A stretch of 64,000 nt of DNA from PALSA-600 sp963842335 (GCA_963842335.1 CAWJGF010000020.1:1-64000), one strand, 5' to 3'; shown: positions 33,175 to 42,284, counted from the stretch's first letter. The notes: a model not told the origin generated them from the letters alone. Numbers and translations: made by a program.

Positions 33175-34560
33175 GTGAGCTCGCAGAAACTCCGCGTCGC
33201 AGTCGTCGGCTCGGGCCCAGCCGGGTTCTACACGGCCGATGCGCTCCTGAAAAGCGAGGACCCGCCGGTCGAGGTCGACCTGCTCGATCGGCTGCCGACG
33301 CCGTGGGGCCTCGTCCGCCTCGGCGTCGCGCCCGATCACGAGAACATCAAGGCCGTCTCGCGCGCGTTCGAGAAGACCGCTGCCAGGCCGGGTTTCCGCT
33401 TCTTCGGCAACGTCGAGGTCGGGCGGGACGTCACCCACGACGACCTTGCCGGGCTCTACGACGCGGTCGTCTACTCGGTGGGCGCCCAGACCGACCGCCG
33501 GCTCGGCATCCCCGGCGAGGACCTGCCCGGCTCGTGGCCTGCCACGGCGTTCGTCGCCTGGTACAACGGCCACCCCGATTTTCAGGACCTCGAGTTCGAC
33601 CTCTCCCACGAGCGGGCTGTCGTGATCGGGAATGGAAACGTGGCCGTCGACTGTGTGCGCATGCTCGCGCTGACGGCCGAGGAGCTTGCCCCGACCGACA
33701 CGACCGATGCGGCCGTCGAGGGGATCGTCGGGTCGGGGTTGAAAGAGATCGTCATGCTCGGGCGCCGAGGGCCGGTGCAGGCCGCGTTCACCCCGCCGGA
33801 GCTGAAGGAGCTCGGTGAGCTCGAGGGCGCCGACGTAGTCGTCGACCCGCGCGATCTCCAGCTGGACGCGGCGAGCGAGCACGAGCTCGAGGAAGACCGC
33901 GAGCGGGCGCGCCGGAACCTCGATCTGCTCCGTGAGTATGCGTCGCACGATCCTGCGGGCAAGCCGCGGCGCCTCGTCCTTCGGTTCCTTGCCTCGCCGA
34001 TCGCAATCCGCGGCGTCGACAGGGTCGAGGCGGTGGAGGTCGTGCGGAACGAGCTCGTGGAGGAGAACGGACGGATCGTCGCGCGACCCTCGGGCGAGAG
34101 CGAGACGATCGAATGCGGCATCGTCCTCCGCAGCGTCGGCTACAAGGGCGTGGCACTCGCCGGCGTTCCGTTCGACGAGACGACGGGCACGATCCCGAAC
34201 GACCGCGGCCGGGTCGAGGGCGCCGAGCGCACCTATGCCGCCGGCTGGATCAAGCGCGGCCCGAGTGGCGTGATCGGCACCAACAAGAAGGACGCGACCG
34301 AAACGGTCGAGTTGCTGCTCGAGGACGCCCGCGCCGGCGCACTGGCCCACCTTCGCGACGCGCCGGCGGCGACCCTGGAAGGGCTTCTCGAGGCGCGCGG
34401 CATCGACTTCGTCGAGTACGAGGGCTGGCAGGCGATCGATGCAGCTGAGCGCTCGGCCGGGCAGCCGCTCGGCCGGCCGCGCGTGAAGCTCGGCACCTGG
34501 GCGCATCTCCTCGCGGTCGGGAGCCGGATCACTCACCCGGGGGACATGCGCAAACCCTGA
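33175..34560 (+). CDS. fprA: Ferredoxin/adrenodoxin-type NADP+ reductase FprA
   Basis: A 461-residue FAD flavoprotein passing electrons between NADPH and ferredoxin. The FAD motif is VVGSGPAGFYTADALL near the N-terminus, followed by DRLPTPWGLVRLGVAPDH, and the NADP motif is VIGNGNVAVDCVRML. The C-terminal GWIKRGPSGVIGTNKKDA is diagnostic of the mitochondrial/actinobacterial FprA class. GTG 33175 stands 6 nt behind TACGAT with no Shine-Dalgarno. Confidence 0.93.
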   Translation: MSSQKLRVAVVGSGPAGFYTADALLKSEDPPVEVDLLDRLPTPWGLVRLGVAPDHENIKAVSRAFEKTAARPGFRFFGNVEVGRDVTHDDLAGLYDAVVYSVGAQTDRRLGIPGEDLPGSWPATAFVAWYNGHPDFQDLEFDLSHERAVVIGNGNVAVDCVRMLALTAEELAPTDTTDAAVEGIVGSGLKEIVMLGRRGPVQAAFTPPELKELGELEGADVVVDPRDLQLDAASEHELEEDRERARRNLDLLREYASHDPAGKPRRLVLRFLASPIAIRGVDRVEAVEVVRNELVEENGRIVARPSGESETIECGIVLRSVGYKGVALAGVPFDETTGTIPNDRGRVEGAERTYAAGWIKRGPSGVIGTNKKDATETVELLLEDARAGALAHLRDAPAATLEGLLEARGIDFVEYEGWQAIDAAERSAGQPLGRPRVKLGTWAHLLAVGSRITHPGDMRKP

Positions 34561-34580
34561 CCGGCCGATGGTTGGGCCAG

Positions 34581-34745
34581 ATGGTCGAGTGCCTGAATTG
34601 CGGTGAGCGGCGCGAGCTGCCCGAGGAGGAGTGCCCCCGCTGCTCCTATGTCGGGTGGGCATTCGTCGAGGAGCTCGACGAGGCACTGCGCCGCCTGCTG
34701 CGCGATCGGACGCTGGCCGACCGCCGCATTCGCGTCGCAAGCTAA
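34581..34745 (+). CDS. Zinc-ribbon microprotein, 54 residues
   Basis: ATG 34581 to TAA 34745. It starts MVECLNCGER and contains CPRCSYVGW, giving two CxxC knuckles (Cys4/Cys7 and Cys18/Cys21), then a charged helix (VEELDEALRRLLRDRTLA). This is a typical rubredoxin-like small zinc ribbon. It follows fprA by 20 bp and its stop codon overlaps the TAACCT -10 box of fumC. Confidence 0.7.
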   Translation: MVECLNCGERRELPEEECPRCSYVGWAFVEELDEALRRLLRDRTLADRRIRVAS

Positions 34746-34755
34746 CCTCAGAGCC

Positions 34756-36087
34756 GTGGCTGACACGGCGCTGGACAGGCAGGAGCTCTGGGGCGGCGAG
34801 ACCCGGAAGGCGATCGGGAACTTCCCTGTCTCCGGCGAGCCGATCCCTATGCCCGTCGCCCGCTGGCTCGGCCGCATCAAGGCCGCCGCCGCCCGCGTGA
34901 ACGCCGAGCTCGGCCTCCTCGAGCAGGCGAAGGCCGACCGGATCGCGGCCGCGGCTGACCGGATCGCAAACGGCGAGCTCGACGACCAGTTCCCGATCGA
35001 CGTCTTCCAGACCGGTTCGGGTACCTCCTCGAACATGAACGCGAACGAGGTGATCGCGACCATCGCGGGCGAAGGCGTGCACGCGAACGACGACGTCAAC
35101 ATGGGCCAGAGCTCGAACGACGTCTTCCCGTCGGCTGTTCATCTCGCCGCACTCGACGAGACCGTGAACGACCTACTGCCTGCGCTCGAGCAGCTCGGCA
35201 ACGCGCTGCAGGCGAAGGCCGAGGAGTTCGCCGACGTTGTGAAGTCCGGGCGCACGCACTGGATGGACGCCACTCCGGTCACGCTCGGCCAGGAATTCGG
35301 CGGCTACGCCGCCCAGGTGCGCGAGGGCAAGCTCCGCGTCGAATCGACACTGCAGCGCCTCGGCCAGGTGCCGCTCGGCGGCACAGCGGTCGGTACCGGC
35401 ATGAACACGCACCCGGAGTTCGCGGAACGGGTGCGCGCCCGTCTGATCGCCGACTCCGGCCTGCAGGTCTCTCCGCCCGCCGATCCCTTCGAGTCGCAGG
35501 CCGCTCGCGACGGGCTCGTCGAAGCTTCAGCGGCTCTGAAGACGCTCGCGGTCAGCCTGACGAAGATCGCGAACGACTTGCGCTTCATGGGCTCCGGCCC
35601 CCGCGCCGGTCTCGCCGAGATCTTCCTGCCGGAGCTGCAGAAAGGCTCGTCGATCATGCCGGGCAAGGTCAACCCGGTGATCCCGGAGGTCGTGACGCAA
35701 GTCGCCGCGCAGGTGATCGGGAACGATGCCGCGATCACGATCGGCGGCATGCAGGGTCACTTCGAACTGAACGTCTTCGTGCCGCTGCTGGCGCGCAACC
35801 TGCTGCAGTCGATCAAGCTCCTCGCCGCCGCCGCGCGTCTCCTCGACGAGAAATGCGTGGCAGGAATCGAGGCCAACCGGGAGCAGAACGAGCACTACGC
35901 CGAGCTGACACTCTCGGCGGCGGCGGCCCTGAATCCGTACATCGGCTACGACAAAGTGGGCGAGATCGTGAAGAAGGCGGCTGCATCCGGAAGGCCGCTT
36001 CGCGAGGTCGCACGGGAGGAGGGGGTCTCGGACGAGGTGCTCGACGCGGCTCTCGACTACCGCAAGATGGCCAATCCGCACGGCTGA
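34756..36087 (+). CDS. fumC: Class II fumarate hydratase
   Basis: Fumarate to malate in the TCA cycle, 443 residues. Signatures are SGTSSNMNANEVIA, NDDVNMGQSSNDVFPS, SGRTHWMDATPVTLGQE and the fumarase/aspartase motif GSSIMPGKVNP. It is the iron-independent, homotetrameric type. GTG 34756 stands 7 nt behind TAACCT, with no Shine-Dalgarno, so it has its own promoter inside the end of the zinc-ribbon gene. Confidence 0.95.
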   Translation: MADTALDRQELWGGETRKAIGNFPVSGEPIPMPVARWLGRIKAAAARVNAELGLLEQAKADRIAAAADRIANGELDDQFPIDVFQTGSGTSSNMNANEVIATIAGEGVHANDDVNMGQSSNDVFPSAVHLAALDETVNDLLPALEQLGNALQAKAEEFADVVKSGRTHWMDATPVTLGQEFGGYAAQVREGKLRVESTLQRLGQVPLGGTAVGTGMNTHPEFAERVRARLIADSGLQVSPPADPFESQAARDGLVEASAALKTLAVSLTKIANDLRFMGSGPRAGLAEIFLPELQKGSSIMPGKVNPVIPEVVTQVAAQVIGNDAAITIGGMQGHFELNVFVPLLARNLLQSIKLLAAAARLLDEKCVAGIEANREQNEHYAELTLSAAAALNPYIGYDKVGEIVKKAAASGRPLREVAREEGVSDEVLDAALDYRKMANPHG

Positions 36088-36090
36088 ACG

Positions 36091-36156
36091 CGATATCACG
36101 CCGGCGGGCCAGGTCGTCAGTACCTGATATCGAAGCTGCGATCAGACGTGTAATCT
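36091..36156 (+). promoter_or_regulatory. Promoter and putative operator of first RHH-propeller gene
   Basis: Inverted arms CGATATCA (36091-36098) and TGATATCG (36125-36132) form a perfect 8-bp pair, start-to-start 34 bp. TAATCT (36151-36156) is the -10, 6 nt before ATG 36163. The block 36119-36148 is 27/30 identical to 39277-39306 before the paralogue. The downstream arm lies about where the -35 contact would be. Confidence 0.7.
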
Positions 36157-36162
36157 CGCGCG

Positions 36163-39135
36163 ATGGGAAACCCGTACCGTCTTCTCCTCCGCATGCCGGA
36201 GGAGCTTCGCCAGCGCTTGGCTGATGCCGCGCGGGCATCTGAACGCAGTCTGAATCGTGAAATCGTTCATCGCCTCGAGGAGAGCCTCGAGGCGTCATCA
36301 CCCGCTGTCGGCGTGAGCCGGCCGGGAGGGGAGAAACACATGCGGCAAATCTTCGAACGGAGGACGCTTGTCGTCCTCGCGGTGACCGGACTCGCCCTAC
36401 TGGCGGCGGTCGCCGGCATCGTCGCGACCGGAGGCTCGCATCAGGCATCGCGGACGAGCGTGCTGATCGCGCAGAAGCAGCTTCGCCTCGAGTCGCAGGG
36501 CACAGCCCGCTCAAACGGCGGCGGCGACGAGTCGAACGAGTACATGACGGCTCAGCAACAGTTCGTGAACGCGCGGACTGCGCCGACCGGCATCGTCGAT
36601 CCGGGCGCGTACTCGACAGCGGTCGGCAACCTGAACAATCTGCCGTCGACGGGTGGCACGTGGGAGGACATCACGGCCGTCCCCTACGACTCCGACCACC
36701 CGGCGTATCGCGACTTCCCGTCGAACTCGAGCGGAGGCAACGGGCTCGTCACGGGGCGCATCACCGGTCTCGCGACCGACGGCGCCGGCGACGTCTGGGC
36801 CGCGGGCGCCGACGGCGGCGTCTGGCGGCGGAATGCCGGCGCCAGTTCGTGGACGCTGATCAGCAACGGCCTGCTCTCGCTCTCGTCCGGCGACCTCGAG
36901 TACTCGAACGGCGTTCTCTGGTACGCCACCGGTGAGGCCAACACAGGTGCCGAGAGCTATGTCGGCGCCGGCGTCTACGTCCTTACGGACCCGGCCACGA
37001 ACGCGACGTGGCAGCGGGTCGGCGGCACCGAGCTCGAATCGACCACGATCGGGCGCCTGCGCTTCAACGCGACCGGTACCCGCGTCTGGGCGGCGACGCT
37101 CCGAGGCGTCTGGTCGCACTCGACGTCGGCGTACTCCGGCTCGTGGACGCTTGCGTTCGCCGCGAACCCAGGGAATCTGCCGACGGCGCTTCATGCATTC
37201 ACCGTCCCTGGCTCACAGATGGACAAAGCGACGTTCGGAACGAGCACGTCGTCCGAGAGCCAGGCCCCGTACAAGAACATTGTCAACGACGTCGCAGTCG
37301 ATCCGAAGAACGCGAACCATGTCGTCGCGGCAGTCGGCTGGCGGAGCGGCGACACCTACAACGGCTTCTACGAGACGACCGATGGCGGCCTCAACTGGGC
37401 GAAGATCAACCCGACTGGCGGGCTGCCGACGAGCGACATCGGCTACGTGACGTTTGCGTTCGCCGCGGACGGCTCGAAGCTGTACGCGATCAACCAGTCA
37501 CCGACGCTTCTGAACAAGGCGACCGGCAATGTCAACAGCTACCTCGATGGGGTCTACGTCTCGAACAACGGCTCGCCCTCAGGTCCATGGTCGAAGATCG
37601 CCGACTCGCAGAAGCTCGCCAACTCGGGCTCGGCGCTGAAGCAGTCCATCGGCGGAAAGGGTTACGGCCCGGGTATCCAGGCCTGGTACAACCAGTCGCT
37701 GACCGTCGACCCGACGAATCCGAACCACGTCTTCGTCGGTCTCGAGGAGGTGTACGAGTCCCAGAACAGCGGCTCGAACTGGAACACGATCGCGCCGTAC
37801 TGGAACTTCAACTTCTCTTGCTGGTCGCCCGACATCCTCTACCCGCCGAACGGCACGGGCGCCTGCCCGCAGACGGCGCACACCGACCAACACTCGATCG
37901 CCGTCGGTGGCTCCGGCTCGAGCCGGTTCCTCGTGGTCGGAAACGACGGCGGTGTCTACGAGCGGCCGCTGAACGGCCACGTCAACGCCAACGGCAACGC
38001 CACCGACTGGACCGACCTGAACGACGGATCGCTGGACGCGCTCCAGTACTACTCGGTCGGCATCGGCAAGATCAATGGCCTGCATACGACGGCCGACGGC
38101 GACCAGGTGGACGAGACGACGTCGGCCGACACGCCGACCGTCAGCGGTCTGCCAGTCGAGGGCGCGCCGAGTGGCGTGCTCGTCAGCGGCGGTTTGCAGG
38201 ACAACGGCGGGTCGCTCCTGCGGCCCGGCTCCGGCAAGATGGTCTCGAACTTCGGCGGTGACGGCGGAGACGTGCTCGTCGACCCGAACGACGGCTGCAA
38301 CATCGTGCAGGAGTACGTCGACCTGTCGATGAGCGTCACGCAGACGTGCGCGCATCCCAATCTGTTGAACCCGAAGCATGTCGGGGCGTTCCTCGACGCG
38401 ACAAAAGCGACGTCGTTCAACATCGCACCACCCGACATCAATGCGCGCTTCATCGCGCCCTTCGTGGCCAACGATCAGAACATCAACGAGTGGCTGGCCG
38501 CCGGCAACAGCCTGTGGATGCAGGAGAAGGGCTTCGCGATTCGCAAGCCGTCCGAGTGGACGAAGGCGTACACGCTCAGCAGCCCGAGCAACCTCTATAC
38601 GGCGCTCGCGATGAGCGGCAACGAGGCGATCGGCGGCTGGTGCGGAGCCTCGAACTGCAACAACTCGGGCTTTGTCCGCGGCGTAACGATCGGGACGAAG
38701 ACGAACGGCAAGTGGTCGTTCGGCGAGGCGGGACTGAACGGCCTGCCGAACCGCTACATCGGGGGCGTCGCGATCGGTCCTGACGGCGCGTACTACGTCG
38801 CGCTGAACGGGTTCAACCGGACCTTCACCGAAGGCCCAGGCGCTGGAATCGGCCACGTGTTCAGGTCGACCGACGGGAATACGTGGACCGACGTTTCGGC
38901 CAACTTCCCTGACGTCCCGGCCAACTCGATCAAGGCACTCGCCGACGGATCCCTGGTCGTTGGTACCGATCTCGGCGTGCTCTACCGAGGCCCGGGCGCG
39001 ACGAATTGGAGCCGGCTCGGCACGAACATGCCGCTGACGGTCGCCACGGACGTCGAACTCGGTCCTGACCACAACATCTACGCGGCGACATATGGCCGCG
39101 GCATCTGGCGCATCGCGCAGCCAGGGGTCGGCTAG
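36163..39135 (+). CDS. Arc-type RHH DNA-binding domain, membrane helix and extracellular beta-propeller
   Basis: A 990-residue protein. Residues 4-43 (PYRLLLRMPEELRQRL, RSLNREIVHRLEESL) are an Arc-like ribbon-helix-helix domain. A linker leads to one membrane helix (about 68-88, after RR). The remaining ~900 residues are a beta-propeller with Asp-box repeats, such as TTDGGLNWAKI, QNSGSNWNTI, STDGNTWTDV and PGATNWSRL; paired cysteines suit an extracytoplasmic location. The positive N-side predicts the RHH inside and the propeller outside, i.e. a transmembrane one-component regulator. An internal ATG (36340, residue 60), 6-10 nt behind GGAGGGGAG, could give a form lacking the RHH domain. The ligand is unknown. 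Confidence 0.82.
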   Translation: MGNPYRLLLRMPEELRQRLADAARASERSLNREIVHRLEESLEASSPAVGVSRPGGEKHMRQIFERRTLVVLAVTGLALLAAVAGIVATGGSHQASRTSVLIAQKQLRLESQGTARSNGGGDESNEYMTAQQQFVNARTAPTGIVDPGAYSTAVGNLNNLPSTGGTWEDITAVPYDSDHPAYRDFPSNSSGGNGLVTGRITGLATDGAGDVWAAGADGGVWRRNAGASSWTLISNGLLSLSSGDLEYSNGVLWYATGEANTGAESYVGAGVYVLTDPATNATWQRVGGTELESTTIGRLRFNATGTRVWAATLRGVWSHSTSAYSGSWTLAFAANPGNLPTALHAFTVPGSQMDKATFGTSTSSESQAPYKNIVNDVAVDPKNANHVVAAVGWRSGDTYNGFYETTDGGLNWAKINPTGGLPTSDIGYVTFAFAADGSKLYAINQSPTLLNKATGNVNSYLDGVYVSNNGSPSGPWSKIADSQKLANSGSALKQSIGGKGYGPGIQAWYNQSLTVDPTNPNHVFVGLEEVYESQNSGSNWNTIAPYWNFNFSCWSPDILYPPNGTGACPQTAHTDQHSIAVGGSGSSRFLVVGNDGGVYERPLNGHVNANGNATDWTDLNDGSLDALQYYSVGIGKINGLHTTADGDQVDETTSADTPTVSGLPVEGAPSGVLVSGGLQDNGGSLLRPGSGKMVSNFGGDGGDVLVDPNDGCNIVQEYVDLSMSVTQTCAHPNLLNPKHVGAFLDATKATSFNIAPPDINARFIAPFVANDQNINEWLAAGNSLWMQEKGFAIRKPSEWTKAYTLSSPSNLYTALAMSGNEAIGGWCGASNCNNSGFVRGVTIGTKTNGKWSFGEAGLNGLPNRYIGGVAIGPDGAYYVALNGFNRTFTEGPGAGIGHVFRSTDGNTWTDVSANFPDVPANSIKALADGSLVVGTDLGVLYRGPGATNWSRLGTNMPLTVATDVELGPDHNIYAATYGRGIWRIAQPGVG

Positions 39136-39146
39136 GACTCAGTCAG

Positions 39147-39183
39147 GAGAGCGCCACGCCCGGTCTTCGGGCGTGGCGCTCTC
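39147..39183 (+). terminator. Strong hairpin after first RHH-propeller gene
   Basis: GAGAGCGCCACGCCC (39147-39161), a 7-nt loop, then its exact complement (39169-39183): a 15-bp perfect stem starting 12 bp after the stop codon. No T-tract follows, so the termination mode is uncertain. Confidence 0.7.
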
Positions 39184-39248
39184 TCATCTGCGCGGGCGGG
39201 CGTTGTTGCTGCCCTACCGCAAGATGGCGAAATCCGGACGGTTGACCC

Positions 39249-39313
39249 CGATATCACGCTGCCGGCCCCTTACCGGCAGTACTTGATATTGAAGCTGCGA
39301 TCAGGCATATACT
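39249..39313 (+). promoter_or_regulatory. Promoter and putative operator of second RHH-propeller gene
   Basis: Arms CGATATCA (39249-39256) and TGATATTG (39284-39291), start-to-start 35 bp, match the element before the first paralogue. TATACT (39308-39313) is the -10, 7 nt before ATG 39321. TTGATA at 39283 lies in the -35 region with a 19-bp spacer. Confidence 0.7.
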
Positions 39314-39320
39314 CCGCGCG

Positions 39321-42284
39321 ATGGCCAGCCCGTACCGGTTTCTGCTTCGCATGCCCGAAGACCTGCGCGACAAGCTCCGGGCGACCGCGAACGCGGGAGG
39401 GCGCAGCCTCAACACAGAGATTGTCGAGCGGCTTGAAGAGAGTCTCGCGCCGCCGGCCAATGCAACGCAAAGCCGGGCAACGCAAAGCCATGCAACGAGT
39501 CAGGGGAGAAGCATGAGAGGAAGGTCTATGCGGCTCGGCCGCATCGCCGTCGTGGCTGCGCTCGTCGCGGTCACCGCGGTCATCGTTGGAGTCTTCGCGA
39601 CGTCAAGGACGCATTCGGTGTCACAGCACCGGCTCGCGAAGGGTGACTCGGACAGCTCGCAGGCGCTGAAGGCGGGCATCGCGAACGAGGGCCCGAGCGC
39701 GACCTACGAAGCCCAGGAAGAGGCCGACCGTGCGTATCCGGCCGCCTCGGTCCCCGCTGTCGCGGCCGAGAACTCGCAGGCGACGTTCGCGGCGCTGAAG
39801 AAGCACGGCAACGGCAAGGGCGACTGGCAGTCGATCGGTCCGACCACGGCTCAGTATCCGGCGGTGCTCGACCAGTTCCTCGCCGGCGGTAAGCCGTACG
39901 TGGCCTCAGGTCGCGTCACCGCGCTCGCGGTCGGTGGCTGCAAGGGCAACAACAACAAGTGTGTGATCTACCTGGGCGCGGCCGGCGGCGGTGTCTGGGT
40001 CGCCAAGGTCGGCACCCACGACAACGGCAAGATCAAGTGGCAGTTCTCGTCGGGCCCGTTCGGCCTGAATGCGATCGGCTCGCTGCTCGTCGACGCGAGC
40101 GACGCGTCGGGCAACACGGTGTACGCGGCAACCGGTGAAGAGAATGCCTCGGGCGATTCCGAGGCCGGCGTGGGCATCTACAAGTCGACGGATGGCGGCG
40201 GCAGCTGGTCACTCGTCCCGGGCAGCGACATCTTCACCCAGCGTTCGATCGGGAAGATGGCGATCGACAACGCGGGCAACCTGCTCGTTCCCATCGGCAG
40301 TGGTGTCCGCGGCGTCAGCTCGGTCACCGGCGGTGCCTCCTCGAGCGGTTCGGCGACGCATCCGCTCGTCACCCGCGGCCTCTGGCGTCAGACCGGGAGC
40401 ACCTTCACGCTCATCTGGCCGTCACCGCTGCCGGCTCGCGGCTCGACGACGGTCAAGGTCGATCCGACCCACTCGAACATCATCTACGTCAATGCGTTCC
40501 AGCACGGCATCTGGCGCTCGCTCGACAACGGCGCGACGTTCTCGCAGATCTTCGTCGAGCAGGACGACACGCCCGGGACGGTCGCAGGTGCGATCGACCG
40601 GAGCGAGTTCGACGTCACGACGCTCGCGAACGGCGCAACGCGCATGTATGTCGGCGAGGGTCAGGGCGGCGGCGCGGGCCATACCGCCAACTTCTGGCGC
40701 AGCGACAACGCGAACAGCACAACGCCGACGTTCACCCAGATGGGCGGCCTGCAGGTCGACAACTACTGCACGACGCAGTGCTGGTACGACAACTACGTCG
40801 TGACGTCGCCCGACAACCCGAACATCGTCTACCTCGGCGGCTCGTTCGACTACAACACGGTCAACGCTTCCACCAACGGCCGCGCAGTGCTCCTGTCGAC
40901 AGACGGTGGCTCCACATGGAGCGACATGACGCGGGACAAGGACAATGCGGGCTGGATCCATCCCGACCAGCACGCACTCGTCACGATCCCCGGGAACCCG
41001 CTGCAGTTCATCGCAGGCGATGACGGCGGTGTCGTGATGTCGGACGGGACGTACGTCGATGGTTCCGCGCAGTGCGACACGCGCGGCCTCGGCCCCAACT
41101 CCACCGCGTTCTGCAAGTCGCTGCTCAACCGGATCCCGAACCAGCTCGCGGTCCTGAACCAGGGACTCTCGACGCTTCAGTTCCAGAGCCTGTCGGTCAA
41201 TCCGCAGAACTCGAACCAGCTGATGGGTGGCACGCAGGACAACGGGACGTTCGAGTTCACCGGCTCGACCGACGTCTGGCCGCAGATCATCTACGGCGAC
41301 GGCGGCCAGTCCGGCTGGAACGCAACGAACAGCAACAAGCGGTTCAACACGTTCACGGGCGAAGCCAGCGACGTGAACTTCCGCAACGGCGATCCGTCCT
41401 CCTGGGTGATCGCAACGGGCCCGATCGACGCGAGTCCCGAGGGCTCCGCGTTCTACCCGCCGATCATTGCCGATCCGAATCCCGCCAATGCGGACTCGAT
41501 CTTCCAGGGCTCGCAGTCGGTCTGGCGGACCCAGGATTGGGCCGGCAACCAGGCGTTCCTCGAGGCGAACTGCCCCGAGTTCTCGACGAGTGCCGCGAAT
41601 CCCAACTGCGGCGACTTCGTGCGGCTCGGACCGCCGAGGACCAGCCCCACGGCGCTGGACGGTGCGCGTGACCTGACGGCTCCGAACGGCGTCGATCCGT
41701 CGACGACGTTCGGCACGACTCTCGCCGGCGGAACCGTTGCTGCGATCGCACGGACGGCGAGCAACTCGGGAACGATGTGGGCCGCGACGTCGACGGGCCG
41801 CGTGTTCATCACCGACAACGCGAATGACCCGACGGCAACCGCGGTGCACTGGACGCGGCTCGACACGACCGCCGCGAATGCACCGCCGCGGTTCGTCAGT
41901 TCGATCGTCATCGATCCGACGAACCCGAATCACGCGTGGATCTCCTACTCGGGCTACGCCATCAACACACCCGGGCTCGCCGGCCACGTGTTCGAGGTCA
42001 CCCGCACGGGCTCGACGGCCACCTGGGTCGACCGGACCTACGACCTGGCCGATCTCCCGATCACCGGTCTCGTCCGCGACGACCTGACCGGCGACCTCTA
42101 CGCGTCGAGCGACTTCGCCGTGATGAAGCTCGCCGCGGGTGCGACGACGTGGACCGTCGCGGCGTCAGGGATGCCGCAGGTGGAGGTTGCAGGCCTGACG
42201 ATCGCCTCGAAGGATCGCGTTCTCTACGCGGCGACACATGGCCTCGGCGCCTGGAAGCTGAACCTCGGCAAGGTCGGCTCCTGA
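39321..42284 (+). CDS. Arc-type RHH DNA-binding domain, membrane helix and extracellular beta-propeller (paralogue)
   Basis: A 987-residue tandem paralogue. The RHH domain is at residues 4-43 (PYRFLLRMPEDLRDKL, RSLNTEIVERLEESL), 28 of the first 42 residues identical to the upstream gene. The linker contains ATQSR/ATQSH repeats, then a membrane helix at about 74-92 (after RLGR) and a ~890-residue Asp-box propeller (STDGGGSWSLV, SLDNGATFSQI, STDGGSTWSDM). Cysteines occur in close pairs (GGCKGNNNKC, YCTTQC), fitting an oxidised exterior. Two internal ATGs (39513, 39528) follow AGGGGAG and GAGGAAGG just before the helix. Topology and gene layout mirror the first copy, but the propellers have diverged, so they may sense different ligands. 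Confidence 0.82.
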   Translation: MASPYRFLLRMPEDLRDKLRATANAGGRSLNTEIVERLEESLAPPANATQSRATQSHATSQGRSMRGRSMRLGRIAVVAALVAVTAVIVGVFATSRTHSVSQHRLAKGDSDSSQALKAGIANEGPSATYEAQEEADRAYPAASVPAVAAENSQATFAALKKHGNGKGDWQSIGPTTAQYPAVLDQFLAGGKPYVASGRVTALAVGGCKGNNNKCVIYLGAAGGGVWVAKVGTHDNGKIKWQFSSGPFGLNAIGSLLVDASDASGNTVYAATGEENASGDSEAGVGIYKSTDGGGSWSLVPGSDIFTQRSIGKMAIDNAGNLLVPIGSGVRGVSSVTGGASSSGSATHPLVTRGLWRQTGSTFTLIWPSPLPARGSTTVKVDPTHSNIIYVNAFQHGIWRSLDNGATFSQIFVEQDDTPGTVAGAIDRSEFDVTTLANGATRMYVGEGQGGGAGHTANFWRSDNANSTTPTFTQMGGLQVDNYCTTQCWYDNYVVTSPDNPNIVYLGGSFDYNTVNASTNGRAVLLSTDGGSTWSDMTRDKDNAGWIHPDQHALVTIPGNPLQFIAGDDGGVVMSDGTYVDGSAQCDTRGLGPNSTAFCKSLLNRIPNQLAVLNQGLSTLQFQSLSVNPQNSNQLMGGTQDNGTFEFTGSTDVWPQIIYGDGGQSGWNATNSNKRFNTFTGEASDVNFRNGDPSSWVIATGPIDASPEGSAFYPPIIADPNPANADSIFQGSQSVWRTQDWAGNQAFLEANCPEFSTSAANPNCGDFVRLGPPRTSPTALDGARDLTAPNGVDPSTTFGTTLAGGTVAAIARTASNSGTMWAATSTGRVFITDNANDPTATAVHWTRLDTTAANAPPRFVSSIVIDPTNPNHAWISYSGYAINTPGLAGHVFEVTRTGSTATWVDRTYDLADLPITGLVRDDLTGDLYASSDFAVMKLAAGATTWTVAASGMPQVEVAGLTIASKDRVLYAATHGLGAWKLNLGKVGS
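39462..39497 (+). repeat. 15-bp tandem repeat in RHH-propeller linker
   Basis: GCAACGCAAAGCCGG, GCAACGCAAAGCCAT, GCAACG: 2.4 units, encoding ATQSR-ATQSH-AT in the linker between the RHH domain and the membrane helix. This points to slippage in a loosely constrained linker. Confidence 0.8.

Noticed and set aside
33019..35142. 707-codon antisense frame over fprA and fumC
   Set aside because: Spans two well-supported genes of the opposite strand and shows no motif.
36163..42284. Secretion or toxin system based on large Asp-box proteins
   Set aside because: No toxin domain, immunity gene or secretion apparatus nearby; the RHH domain and membrane helix point to regulation instead.
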